A DNA stretch of 64,000 nucleotides from assembly GCA_016712105.1 (NCBI GenBank), contig JADJRU010000001.1, forward strand, positions 496,001 to 560,000, read 5' to 3'. The notes below the pieces were generated by a model that was not told the DNA's origin, searched no databases, and saw nothing but the letters and a program-made list of their open reading frames with translations. The DNA is from Ahniella sp. (lineage in GTDB: Bacteria; Pseudomonadota; Gammaproteobacteria; Xanthomonadales; Ahniellaceae). Each line of letters opens with the position of its first letter. Within the stretch, counting starts at the first letter, position 1. Of this stretch, positions 9,376-18,824 are shown piece after piece. The position numbers were made by a program, and so were the translations under genes.

Positions 9376-9475
9376 GTCATTGCGAGGCCCGCTTGCGGGC
9401 CGCGGCAATCTCGGGCTTGCGATGGTGCGTGAGGCAAGTACGAGATTGCCGCGTCGCTGCGCTCCTCGCAATGAC
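9376..9475 (-). repeat. Palindromic interspersed repeat, family A
   Basis: This element starts GTCATTGCGAGG and ends CCTCGCAATGAC, with inner GCGGCAATCTC and GAGATTGCCGCG arms, so its roughly 35-nt ends are imperfect inverted repeats. The right end carries the GTCGCTGCGCTCCTCGC arm, so this copy is inverted relative to most others in the window. A second partial copy (GTCATTGCGAG) precedes it at about 9352. Confidence 0.8.
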
Positions 9476-9606
9476 AGTTCTGAGGATTCAGGACGCACCA
9501 AGGCAAGAGGCGCAAGTTTCCTGACCAGATCCGACCTCACACATTCTTGCCGTCAACCCATTACGCTTCGCTGCGTTGTCGGCCTGATGTTCAACCGGAA
9601 CCGCCC

Positions 9607-11967
9607 ATGCGCATCGTCCTTTTCCTGCTCTTGCTGGTAATCACTGCAGTCGGCATCGCTGCCCCACCGTCGGCCGGCATTTATGCCGATCGAAGCCGCG
9701 ACGGGCATGGCCTGGATCTGCAGATCGTCGGCAATCGTGTGGTCGGCATTTTCCTGACGTTCGAGGACGACGGTCAGCCATATTGGTATCTCGTCGACGG
9801 GCCCTGGAATGGCGAGGGTGGCGAACTTGAAATCATCGAGTTCCGTTACGCCGCGGGCGCAACGCCTGCGACAACCATCGCGGCGCGTTACCCGGGTGCC
9901 CGGATGACGCGCGTGGCCAGCGCCGATCAATGTGGCGCTGGAGACGCTAGACCGGGCGCCACCGCCTTGTATGACTTCCGGTTCAACATCGCAGGCGAGG
10001 ACTTTCGTTGGTGTATGGAGCTGATCGTGCCGTCCAGTCTGGCACCCGAGTCGGCGTTGTCGGGCAGTTGGTATCCCGGCGAGGCTGACAGCGGCTGGGG
10101 CTTGATCAGTTATCTGTATGGCGAACCCGGCGCGGTCCAGTCCTTTCATTCGCTTTATGTTTACGACGCCACGGGCCGACCACGTTGGTCCTATGCAAAC
10201 GAGTCTTCGCCAGACACTTCGTTCGCGCTGGACTTCAAGTTCCCGCGGGGTTATTGCCGCACCTGCCCCAGCGTTCCCCTTACGGCGCAATCCGCCGGCA
10301 CGGCAAACATCGTGCTGGTCACCCCGAGGACAGACACCGCACATAACAAAGTCACGCTGGCGCTGAACTACCCCTATGGTGCAGGCGGTCGTTTTGATCG
10401 GGCCGAACGCACCTTGTTGCCGATCACGGTGCTGCCGAAGCCGCCACTGGTCGCAGCAACCCGTGAAGGACTGGTGCGCGGCACTGCACTCGGCACCAAT
10501 GGTGCGAAGTTCCTCGGTGTGCCGTACGTGACGCCGCCTACAGGCAACCTGCGCTGGCGCGCACCTCAGTCGGCAACTCCGCGCGTTCAGCCATTCCAGG
10601 CAAATATGTTCAGCCCTGCCTGTCCGCAGAACGCGACGAGTGACGGTATCTACGGCAGCGTGCTCGGTGTTCGAAGCGAGAACTGCCTGTACCTCAACGT
10701 GTGGACACCCGAATTGCGCGAAGGCGCACTGAAGCCAGTGATGGTCTGGATCCACGGCGGTGGCTTGGTTCAAGGGTCTTCAGGTGAAACCCGACCGGAT
10801 GGCGTACCGGTTTACGACGGCGCCCGACTCGCCGACGACGGGGTCGTTGCGGTGTCGATCAACTATCGCCTGGGCCCACTCGGTTACCTGGCCATGCGCG
10901 ATTTTGCCGGTGAATCACCGGATCACCCAACCGCTGGAAACTACGGTTTGCTCGACCAGATCGCTGCACTGCGCTGGGTCCGGGACAACATCGCCGCCTT
11001 TGGTGGCGACCCCTCGCGTGTGACGATCTTCGGAGAATCAGCCGGCGGGGTGTCGACCTGCGCCCTGTTGGCCAGCCCTCTGGCGCGTGGCCTGTTCCAT
11101 CGCGCCATCATGCAAAGTGGCGGCTGCCAGCGAGCGATTCCTTCCCTCGAAACCGCACCCGCCGGACAAGAGGCTGCCTACACACAAGGCGCTCGGATCA
11201 CGAGTACGGCAGGATGCTCCGGCCAAGCCGACCCCAAGACGTGTATGCGCTCCCTCAGCTGGGAAAACCTGATTGCCCTGGCACAGCCGACGGTTGGATT
11301 TGGACGCCCAGGCGACAAGTTCGGTCTGATTCAGGACAGTTTTTCGCTCATCGAGCCACCGGGTTTGGCGATCGCAGCGGGTCGCGCTGCGCCGGTGCCG
11401 CTCATTGCCGGCATCAATGCCGATGAGCTCACCGCACTACTGCCGGCAAGCGCCCGGCCGGCCACGGTTGCCGCTTATGAAGCGCTGATTTTGCAGACGT
11501 TTCCATCGATCGGCGCACTGGTGCTGCAGCAATACCCGGCCTCGGCTTATCCGGAACCCTGGTATGCCTACACCGATCTGCTCGACGACCTGCAGTTTGC
11601 CTGCCCCAACGCGGCCTTTACGCGCAACTTCGCGAACGCCAACAATCCGACCTGGCGATACGTCTACACGCACGTGTTTGCGAATGCGAGCTCGGTCTAC
11701 GGTGCATTCCACGGTGCCGACATCGCTTTTGTCTTCGGACCAACGGCATCGGCCACAGCGGCCGAGGCTGATCTGGCCGCCCAGATGCAAAGGCAATGGA
11801 CACAGTTCGCTGCGACCGGAGATCCGAACGCTGCCGGGCTGCCGAACTGGCCACGGCGTCTGGGAGGCGATGACGTCGCGATCGAATTCGACGATGTGTC
11901 GCGCGGATTGATCCGGGACTATCGAAAGCCTTACTGTGATTTCTGGTCACGTTACATCGTGTTCTAA
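9607..11967 (+). CDS. Secreted type-B carboxylesterase with N-terminal duplicated domain
   Basis: 786 residues. The ATG at 9607 opens a signal peptide (MRIVLFLLLLVITAVGIAA). Residues about 20-290 hold two copies of a short module (SAGIYADRSRDGHGLDLQIV and SGSWYPGEADSGWGLISYLY), each with an aromatic YWYLVDG or PRWSY strand; I know this module only as a recurring part of secreted Xanthomonadales proteins. Residues about 300-785 are an alpha/beta-hydrolase carboxylesterase: oxyanion HGGG (His383), nucleophile elbow GESAGG (Ser478) and catalytic His in HGADIAFVF (His702). Four or more cysteines fit disulfides. It should hydrolyse esters outside the cytoplasm; the substrate is unknown. Confidence 0.88.
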   Translation: MRIVLFLLLLVITAVGIAAPPSAGIYADRSRDGHGLDLQIVGNRVVGIFLTFEDDGQPYWYLVDGPWNGEGGELEIIEFRYAAGATPATTIAARYPGARMTRVASADQCGAGDARPGATALYDFRFNIAGEDFRWCMELIVPSSLAPESALSGSWYPGEADSGWGLISYLYGEPGAVQSFHSLYVYDATGRPRWSYANESSPDTSFALDFKFPRGYCRTCPSVPLTAQSAGTANIVLVTPRTDTAHNKVTLALNYPYGAGGRFDRAERTLLPITVLPKPPLVAATREGLVRGTALGTNGAKFLGVPYVTPPTGNLRWRAPQSATPRVQPFQANMFSPACPQNATSDGIYGSVLGVRSENCLYLNVWTPELREGALKPVMVWIHGGGLVQGSSGETRPDGVPVYDGARLADDGVVAVSINYRLGPLGYLAMRDFAGESPDHPTAGNYGLLDQIAALRWVRDNIAAFGGDPSRVTIFGESAGGVSTCALLASPLARGLFHRAIMQSGGCQRAIPSLETAPAGQEAAYTQGARITSTAGCSGQADPKTCMRSLSWENLIALAQPTVGFGRPGDKFGLIQDSFSLIEPPGLAIAAGRAAPVPLIAGINADELTALLPASARPATVAAYEALILQTFPSIGALVLQQYPASAYPEPWYAYTDLLDDLQFACPNAAFTRNFANANNPTWRYVYTHVFANASSVYGAFHGADIAFVFGPTASATAAEADLAAQMQRQWTQFAATGDPNAAGLPNWPRRLGGDDVAIEFDDVSRGLIRDYRKPYCDFWSRYIVF

Positions 11968-12045
11968 GGTGGAACTCCGGTTGTCCTGTAGCGATGCGCA
12001 GCACGCGCCGCTATCGTGCGCTCAGTCTCGCACATCAACACGGCC

Positions 12046-12910
12046 ATGACCCCGATTGTCACCCCATTCTTCCACAAGCCAAGCTGCACCTGGACCTACC
12101 TGGTGCAGGCCGCTGGCTCGAATTTGGCCGTACTCATCGATCCCGTTCTGGACTTCGATTCCAGATCCGGACGGACCGGGACACAAAGCGCGCAGGAAGT
12201 GTTGGCCGTAGTTCAAGCCAAACAACTCGAAATATCCTGGATCCTGGAAACCCACGCACATGCCGATCACCTGAGTGCGGCGCATTGGCTCCGACCGCAG
12301 TTGCCAGGCAGTCGAGTTGCGATCGGCCAGGGTATCCAGTCGGTGCAGAAGACATTCCGCAAGATTTTCAATCTGGGTGAACACTTCCCCGTTGATGGCT
12401 CGCAGTTCGACCATCTCTTCGTCGATGGTGAACGGGTACCGTTTGCCGACGACACGATCCAGGTGATTGCCACCCCCTGGCCACACGCAGGACAGCATCA
12501 GTTACCTGATTGGTGATGCATTGTTTGTCGGCGATAGCTTGTTCATGCCCGATGGCGGCACGGCGCGATGTGACTTTCCGGGTGGCAGCGCGAGCGTGTT
12601 GTTCCGGTCCATCCTGGGCTTGTACGCCCTGCCCGAGTCGACCCGCGTGTTTGTCTGCCACGACTATGCACCGGGCGGACGCGAGTACCGTTGCGAGACC
12701 ACGATCGGCGCACAGAAGACCGGCAACATCCATGTCCGGGATGGCGTCAGCGAAGCGGAATTCGTGCGGATCCGGGAAACACGGGACGCCACCCTCGACA
12801 TGCCGGCCTTGTTGCTCCCTTCCGTACAAGTGAACCTGCGCGCCGGCGCCATGCCCGAGCCGGAATCCAATGGCGTGTCCTACCTGAAGCTTCCGATCAA
12901 CCAGTTCTGA
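12046..12910 (+). pseudogene. MBL-fold hydrolase (persulfide dioxygenase-like), frameshifted
   Basis: The two parts together give about 287 residues of a metallo-beta-lactamase fold protein: metal motif THAHADHLSAAHWL in the first frame, then GHT, the second-metal region LFVGDSLFMPDGGTARCDF and VCHDY in the second frame. The pattern fits ETHE1/Blh-like persulfide dioxygenases or rhodanese-linked hydrolases, which oxidise glutathione persulfide. At 12471-12476 a run of five C has one base too many; removing one C joins ATPGHTQDSISYLIGD. This is probably a homopolymer error or a recent lesion. The ATG at 12046 (MTPIVTPFFHK) is the likely start. Confidence 0.8.
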
Positions 12911-13330
12911 ACGGGTGGTGCATTCCGATCGACGTGTTCGATCGCCGTGTTTGCGCATGGGTGGCGACGGAGCTGCACCATTCGAAAATGTCTCGGCGTC
13001 ATTGCGAGGAGCGCAGCGACGCGGCAATCTCCGCCTTGCCTCAGTCACAACCGCAAGCAAGAGATTGCCACGCCCTTCGGGCTCGCAATGACAGCATTTT
13101 GGGCCGTCCGACACTCGCTTCAAGCTGTCATTGCGAGGAGCGCAGCGACGCGGCAATCTCCGCCTTGCCTCAGTCACAGCCGCAAGCGAGATTGCCCGCC
13201 CCTTCGGGGCTCGCAATGACAGTGAATTGGGTATGGAGCGAGGCTGGGCCATTTCGACACGAATGACAGTTTGGCCCAGCAAAATCCGCTGGTGATTCTG
13301 AAGGGGCAATCTTGCCCGTCGGAGCCACCC
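12911..13330. repeat. Two tandem copies of palindromic repeat A
   Basis: Copies at 12998-13092 and 13127-13220 both run GTCATTGCGAGGAGCGCAGC, GACGCGGCAATCTC, a CGCCTTGCCTCAGTCACA middle, then AGATTGCC, CTTCGGGCTCGCAATGAC. The units are 129 bp apart and nearly identical to each other. Apart from these the stretch holds the upstream region of the Ig-like protein gene; I see no further gene. Confidence 0.85.
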
Positions 13331-14062
13331 ATGTCGTACCTTGAATCGATCCACCTCCCGGTTCGGCGAACCGCCTCGATGAGTACGCTACTGACCCTGC
13401 TGTGGTCCATGGCCCTCGGCATCTGTGCATGGCCTGCCCGGGAAGCCGTGGCGCAGGACCTTCAGGTCACCGTGCTGCAATCCCCGGTTTCCGGATGCAC
13501 CCTGAGCAACCAGGAAGTCATCCGGTTCGTGATCTACAACCACGGCCCGACACTCGCTGGCGGCTCGGTCTTCTCCGTCAACTACCGGATCAACGGCGGC
13601 CCCTTGCAGGAAGAAGGGTTGATGATCGGCAACCCGCTTCGTGCGAACAGCATCCTGACTTACACGATGATGGCCCGGCCGGACCTGTCGGCACCGGGCG
13701 ACTATGAGCTCGACGTGGGTGTTGTGCTGCCGGCCGATCCAAACCCGTTCAACAACACTTTATCCGGAATGGTTCGGCATGTCGAAATGCCCGTGCCGGG
13801 AACGGTCATGCCGGTGATACCCGTTGCCGACAGCGGGGAGCTCTTGCTCTCCGGCGAATGGGGCGATGTGACGTCCTGGCAACAGTCCACCGATGGTCAC
13901 CGCTGGCGGACACTCGCCAACACGACCTCCATGCAGTTTTACGACCGTCTTGCCGAACCAACGCAGTTTCGTGCGGTGGTTGCCAGACCGCCGTGCGCCG
14001 AGGTGATGTCGACTCCGGCGACGGTTTTCCCTGTTCATCTGTTCCGAGGAGATTTTGAATGA
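13331..14062 (+). CDS. Secreted Ig-like (CARDB plus WQ-S type) protein
   Basis: 243 residues, start at 13331 with GGAG seven nt before. The N-terminus has an extended signal peptide (STLLTLLWSMALGICAW, cleavage near AVAQ). Residues about 45-150 look like a CARDB/Ig-like domain (GCTLSNQEVIRFVIYNHGPT). Residues about 170-235 follow the pattern GDVTSWQQSTDGHRW ... FRAVVARPPCAEVMS, familiar from Bacteroidota surface proteins. The protein ends FRGDFE. Its stop overlaps the next, paralogous gene by ATGA. Role unknown; an adhesive or surface structure is a guess. Confidence 0.75.
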   Translation: MSYLESIHLPVRRTASMSTLLTLLWSMALGICAWPAREAVAQDLQVTVLQSPVSGCTLSNQEVIRFVIYNHGPTLAGGSVFSVNYRINGGPLQEEGLMIGNPLRANSILTYTMMARPDLSAPGDYELDVGVVLPADPNPFNNTLSGMVRHVEMPVPGTVMPVIPVADSGELLLSGEWGDVTSWQQSTDGHRWRTLANTTSMQFYDRLAEPTQFRAVVARPPCAEVMSTPATVFPVHLFRGDFE

Positions 14063-14702
14063 AATGGCGATTCGCAGAAATGTTCGGCGCGGTGCTTGGC
14101 TGTGTTCTCGCCTTGTCCGTGTCCCCGGTTGTGGCGCAGGATCTGGAGATGCTGGCCTTGTCGGCACCTCAATCCGGCTGCAATCTCGGCTCGAATGAAG
14201 CAGTACGAGTCCGTTTGCTCAATCACGGACCGACCTTGCCGGCCGGCACAAGTTTCCTGATCCTGTACACGGTGTCGAACGGCAGTCCGGCTTCGAACGA
14301 CCTGGTCACCTTGACCGAGCCCTTGCTCACGAACAACAGCATCGAGCTCCAGTTCTCCGCCCCGGCGAATCTTTCGGCTCCCGGAAGTTATACGTCGTGG
14401 GTGACATCAACACCTCGAACAATACGATCCATGCGACCGTGGTGGTGAACAGCGCGTTGTCCGCAGGCGGCACGATCAGCGCCGTAACAGACGGCTCGTC
14501 CGGCACCCTGACCTTGAACGATCACACTGGTTCCGTGCTGCGCTGGGAAGAATCTCCGGACAATCAGCGCTGGTTTGTCCTGGGCAACCAGGGTAATGCG
14601 TTGACGTACATAGGCCTGAACGAAACCACCTCGTTTCGCGCTCGCGTCAAGAACGGAAGCTGCCCTGAGGTGTTGTCAGAGCCGATCCAGATGACGCCCT
14701 GA
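14059..14702 (+). pseudogene. Second Ig-like secreted paralogue, one frameshift
   Basis: The start ATG overlaps the preceding stop (ATGA) and has GAGGAG upstream. The signal peptide (LGCVLALSVSPVVAQ) is followed by the same domain order as the upstream gene: SGCNLGSNEAVRVRLLNHGPT, then LRWEESPDNQRW ... FRARVKNGSCPEVLS. At about 14393 the frame breaks (SYT in one frame, VVGDINTSNNTI in the next); one added base restores about 214 residues. The paralogue aligned at this point reads YELDVGVVLPADPNPFNNT, which confirms the join. The pair arose by tandem duplication and then diverged. Confidence 0.7.
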
Positions 14703-14782
14703 ACAGGGTGCGCAAGCCGGGCCATGGCATTACGCTATGCGCCTCGGTTTGATCGTCTCGCACCCTCATCAGGAACCGCTTC

Positions 14783-15388
14783 ATGACCCTCCATCGCCGC
14801 ATCGCCCTTGCTCTCTGCCTCGTGTCCGCTTCACCGTTTGCGTTCGCACAGATGTCCGACGGAACCATTCCGGAGGCCGCCAGCCAAAAGGCCGATGCGG
14901 CAATGGACGAATACGGCAAGACCTTGCGCGAGACCCTGATGGCCAAGATCGCGAGTGATGGCCTGGTCGCTGCGATGGCGTTCTGCAGCAACGAAGCTGC
15001 AGGGATTGCCACGGAGATCGGCCAGAAACACGGCGTGCGTATCGGCCGCACCAGCCATCGTGCGCGGAATCCGGCGAATCTTCCCGATCACTGGAAGCGC
15101 GAAGCGCTGGAACGCTTTTCGCTCTCCGTAGCCCAGGGCAAGGATCCAGCGACGCTCCGATACGGCGACATGGCGCTCGGGCGTGCTCAGATTGCCCGAG
15201 GCATTGCGGTTGATGCGGCCTGCCTCGCTTGCCACGGTGCCAAGGAGTCCATGTCACCGGAAGTGGTACAGGAACTGGCAAAGATGTATCCGCAGGATCT
15301 GGCCACCGGGTTCAAGGCCGGTGACTTGCGCGGATTGATGTGGGTGGAAATCGACGGGACACCGCCGGTGCCGGTTGCGCCACAGTAA
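14783..15388 (+). CDS. DUF3365/Tll0287-like haem-binding periplasmic protein
   Basis: 201 residues, with AGGAA before the ATG and a signal peptide (MTLHRRIALALCLVSASPFAFAQ). The body matches DUF3365 (Tll0287-like) sensor or cytochrome proteins: FCSNEAAGIATEIGQKHGVRIGRTSHRARNP, then a single c-type haem site CLACHG. A lone CxxCH with this domain suggests a periplasmic monohaem cytochrome or redox/gas sensor. No partner oxidoreductase is adjacent, so the electron partner is unknown. Confidence 0.8.
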   Translation: MTLHRRIALALCLVSASPFAFAQMSDGTIPEAASQKADAAMDEYGKTLRETLMAKIASDGLVAAMAFCSNEAAGIATEIGQKHGVRIGRTSHRARNPANLPDHWKREALERFSLSVAQGKDPATLRYGDMALGRAQIARGIAVDAACLACHGAKESMSPEVVQELAKMYPQDLATGFKAGDLRGLMWVEIDGTPPVPVAPQ

Positions 15389-15525
15389 TGCGGCGAGGCT
15401 CAAAGTCGCGTTGATTCCACATCAGGGCCGTCGGGCGTTTCGTTCGGGCTAATGCGCAGCAAGCCAGACGTCGCCATTCGCGAATGGATAACCACCTGCG
15501 CGATGGTCTGGCACACCCCAGAGCC

Positions 15526-15600
15526 GTCGTTGCGAGGAGCGCAGCGACGCGGCAATCTCGTTCTTGCCTCAAACTCGAACGAAAGCACGATTTGGCGCCA
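15526..15600 (+). repeat. Partial palindromic repeat A (left half)
   Basis: GTCGTTGCGAGGAGCGCAGC, GACGCGGCAATCTCG and TTCTTGCCTC match the left half of the family A element; the right half has decayed to GCACGATTTGGCG. It lies just upstream of a secreted-protein gene. Confidence 0.7.
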
Positions 15601-15627
15601 CGATGCCTCCGTGTTAAGTTGTAACGC

Positions 15628-16956
15628 ATGATCAAAGTGCTCCGCTCCATCAGCTTGCTGCTGTTGTGCTGCGCGCCTTTCGCTCAGGCCACGAGCGATC
15701 GCGCCAGTGCGTGTGTCAGGCATGGATGTCGAAAGTGGGTCGGCTGTCTCCAGGAACGATCGATTCGGTGCGCATTTCGCCGTGTCTGGAACAGAACCTG
15801 CAGATGATCATCGAGGCCGAGCGACGGCTCGATGCATATTTGATGCACACCTACGGACAATCCCCCGGATCAACTTCATCTGCAGCCGCGGAAGACCTGC
15901 TTTCGGTACTGCATGTCGGCACGAACTGGCCGGATGTCAGCTTATCGAATATGGAGGAACGGATCGGAGTCGGACCCAGTACCGTGGACGAACTGAATCG
16001 AATGCGGGAGAAGCTCAACCGAGATCGTCTTGTGGTTGCATTGCGGCTCGCACTCTTGTCGGGTGAACGAGATCTGGCGCTCACCTTGCTCGACGACCTG
16101 CAGGGTCAAACAAACGCCCACAATGGAGCGGATACGTGGGATCTCGGTGATCTTTCGCTCGACCGGATGAACGAGATTCGACGAATTCTGTCAGGCGAAC
16201 AAGGAACGACGCTGATCTGCCCATCTCTGCGCCACTTTCTCCATGGCTGGACACATCGATCAATACTTTGAATGCGCGGGCACGCGAAGATTTCCCACGC
16301 GAGAACTGGACCGTGATTTGCCGTCCGAAATAGACGCCTATCTTTCGGTTGGGCAATCCGAGTATGCCTTGCGCCGCTATTTGGAGAAGAATTGGATCAG
16401 CAGCCTGGGTGACGGCGGTCTTCCCGATCGTTTGCGCGAGATCGCCGAATATGCGTACGGCAAAGCTCGTGCCGACAGTGAGTTCGAAGCGGCGCTGAAA
16501 TCCCTTCGTACCGATCAGGGGCCAGAAGGGCCAAGCATCGAGATCCACCTGTTCGGCCAATGGCTTCCGATTCCGGTGCCCGTGGTCTGGCGCGACGATG
16601 CCGACCTGAAGTCTGCCGAGGACATCCGCGACGCCGAGCCGCCAGTGCGGGTTGTTGCCGGCTTCGACATCAATCTTGAAGACATTGCCGAATCACTCCG
16701 AAGCGACTGGGATTCACAGGATATCAACCAGAGCATCGGCGGCTTCGAGCGACGGATCGGCACTTGTGCTCCAGAGTTCAATACGCAGGCTTATCAAAAG
16801 TATCGGATCGGTTCAAAAGACGACACGGCGCTGAATTGCCCAAAGACCACGTCATTCGATTTGATCCGCATTGCCCTCGGCCAGAGTTCAGTCGATAGAC
16901 GAGTCAAGGCTCCGCCCGACCTGGCGGTTCGATCCGATACCGTGCCGATTGCCTGA
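15628..16956 (+). pseudogene. Unknown secreted protein, interrupted by two frameshifts
   Basis: An ATG at 15628 opens a clear signal peptide (MIKVLRSISLLLLCCAPFAQA). Coding sequence then continues in a second frame from about 15715 (CLEQNLQMIIEAERRLDAYL ... ALTLLDDLQG) and in a third from about 16235 (GHIDQYFECAGTRRFPTREL ... to the stop at 16956). Codon bias is protein-like across all three parts and none has an independent start signal, so I read them as one protein of about 440 residues. I recognise no family; the first part has a weak LprI-like spacing of cysteines. The breaks may be sequencing errors. Confidence 0.5.
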
Positions 16957-17180
16957 TCGGCCACGACTGTCCATGCCGATGCAGGCCCGATGCTGGCCTG
17001 CCAATCGAATGAATCCCATCCGGTCTTCCAGCCGACCTGCAGGGGCAACCGAGCCGGTCGAATCAGATCAGGGGCAATCGCCAAATAGGCTCGTGATTTG
17101 ACCGCCGTTCACACGGTGGATTCGGAACTATGGGCCCGGCCGGAAACAGATCGTTAACGGGCCGATATCTATCGTCATTT

Positions 17181-17205
17181 GGCAGTACTCGACATGACTA
17201 CTGCC
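17181..17205. promoter_or_regulatory. Inverted repeat upstream of secreted-protein gene
   Basis: GGCAGTA (17181-17187) and TACTGCC (17199-17205) flank 11 nt. The repeat is about 35 nt upstream of the start at 17239, in the leader or promoter of that gene. It could be an operator or a leader hairpin. Confidence 0.3.
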
Positions 17206-17238
17206 TCGGAGTGATCACATTCATAGAGAACTATAAAA

Positions 17239-18367
17239 ATGAAAAATCTCAAGTATCTGGCCGGCACATTGCTCGGCTTGAGTTCGCTGGCGCAAGCCGG
17301 TGATCTCGTGTTGAATCTCGGCGGTTCCAACAGCTACCGCATCCCGCTCAGCAGTTCCACGAGCATCAACGTCAGTCCGGTAACCGGTGATGTAACAGCC
17401 AAGCCACTGATTACATCCGGTAGCGCGGGGACGGATGGTGCCCCAATGAATTGGATGCTCCCCCACCTCCGGTCTTTACTACGCCACTCTCGGCCACTGT
17501 CACGAATCTCCCCCTTGGCGGAGGTTCGACGTCCTTGAGCTGGTCCGTGATCGGCACGCCCACACCCGTTTGCACGACGTCGGGGACATTGTTTCCCGCA
17601 GGCGTGAGCAGTGTCGCGGGCTGGAACACGGTGATGCCGAACTCCAGTACCGGCACCATATTGACGCTGACCTTACCCGGCACTTATGACTTCCGTCTGA
17701 CCTGCACCAATTCTTCGGGTACTGCTGCACGCACCGTCTCCGTCACTGTCCCAGATATAGACGCTGTGCTCTGCGAGAATTCAGGCCCGCCGGCCGGCAT
17801 GACAAAAATGAACTCATTCGTGAACACGGCCAACACCCGCGCGGCCGGCAATCAGGAATGGCCCATTGGTACCACACTGAACACGAATCGCTGGAAGCCG
17901 GATCCGACCAGTCCTCCGAACAGCGCCTCACCCTCGCGCTCTTTGCTCGGTCGATGGGGTTATGTCACCGGCGATACTGCCGTCATCCCGTTCCCGAGTT
18001 CTCAGTTCCTTGCGTTCGACTTCAATACGACGGGCGCCTCAATCACCCGAGCCGGCTCAGTCAACTGGGAACAACCAGGCGAAAACGCGGCGCCCGTCTT
18101 CGCGACAATTTCTCCGTGTCCTGGCGACCCCAATCCGCAAGACACGAGATGCAAGAGCCTTACAGCGGCGCATCCGGGCTCGGCTGGACATTGGGAACGA
18201 CACCTCAGTCTTGGTGCCCGCTTACGCGTGGCACGAGGTACTACCTGAATGTGTTCTTCCGTCGTCCGGATCAGCTCGATGTGACGGACTGCGCAACGGG
18301 AACATGTTGGTGGTTGGTCACTCAAAGTTGCCAACAGGATTGTGAGGCCGATCCACCCTCGAAATGA
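17239..18367 (+). pseudogene. Secreted Ig/PKD-like protein, two frameshifts
   Basis: The start has a signal peptide (MKNLKYLAGTLLGLSSLAQA). The first 70 residues continue in a second frame from about 17445 (DAPPPPVFTTPLSATVTNLP, then an Ig-like domain LSWSVIGTPTPVC ... TYDFRLTCTNSSGTAARTVSVTV). A third frame from about 18150 carries GLGWTLGTTPQSWCPLTRGT, RYYLNVFFRRPDQ and the C-terminus to the stop at 18367. Each join needs one base. The cysteine-rich Ig-like domain with GTYDFRLTCTNSSG is common in exported Xanthomonadales proteins. Function unknown. Confidence 0.6.
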
Positions 18368-18379
18368 AGCGCACCAGTT

Positions 18380-18404
18380 ACCCGGAACCGCCCTGGTTCC
18401 GGGT
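18380..18404. terminator. Hairpin after secreted-protein gene
   Basis: ACCCGGAACC (18380-18389) and GGTTCCGGGT (18395-18404) form a perfect 10-bp stem with a 5-nt loop. It lies 13 nt past the upstream stop codon and also 13 nt past the end of the macB fragment on the other strand. There is no T-run. A similar hairpin follows the intact macB gene. Confidence 0.45.
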
Positions 18405-18416
18405 CACGTGCCAGCG

Positions 18417-18628
18417 TCACTCGTGCCGAAGCGCCTCGATCGGATCCAGCGAAGCGGTTTTCGACGCGGGCATGATGCCGAACACGACACCGACCAGCGC
18501 CGAGAATCATGCTGCGGCCATGACCACCCACAAGGGCACGGTGGCCGGCGGGAAGTTCGGGATCAGAGACGCGACGCACATCCCGATTGCAAAACCAGGA
18601 ACGATGCTGATCACCGTGCGCGAGCAAT
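18417..18628 (-). pseudogene. macB 3'-end fragment (partial gene duplication)
   Basis: This stretch repeats the last about 200 bp of the MacB-like permease at 20441-20650 with roughly 90% identity by eye, including the terminal SLDPIEALR. It has no upstream part of the gene. A GGA-to-TGA change in the AAAGFSALVG segment puts a stop inside the frame, and the last codons read RHE rather than RYE. The intact gene lies 2 kb away on the same strand, so this is a decayed direct duplication or the trace of a second exporter operon. Confidence 0.8.
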
Positions 18629-18824
18629 CACACGAGTTCCGCCGCCAACTCCTTGCCTCCTTGGTTGCAGACGGCAGGAAGTGAGGTCGCTGAATGCTTG
18701 CAGAGCTTTGGCGAACTGCGCGAAATCAAGGTTGATCGGACCACCGTTTTTTGGCAGCCGCACTGATCAGATTCGCAGCGTCGCCTGGGCGTAGATCCGG
18801 AGTGTCCGTTGGCCCCCAGTTCTC

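Noticed and set aside
12022..12498. Reverse-strand frame over the MBL hydrolase
   Set aside because: The plus strand carries all metal-binding motifs in two frames that join with one base; the reverse frame has none.
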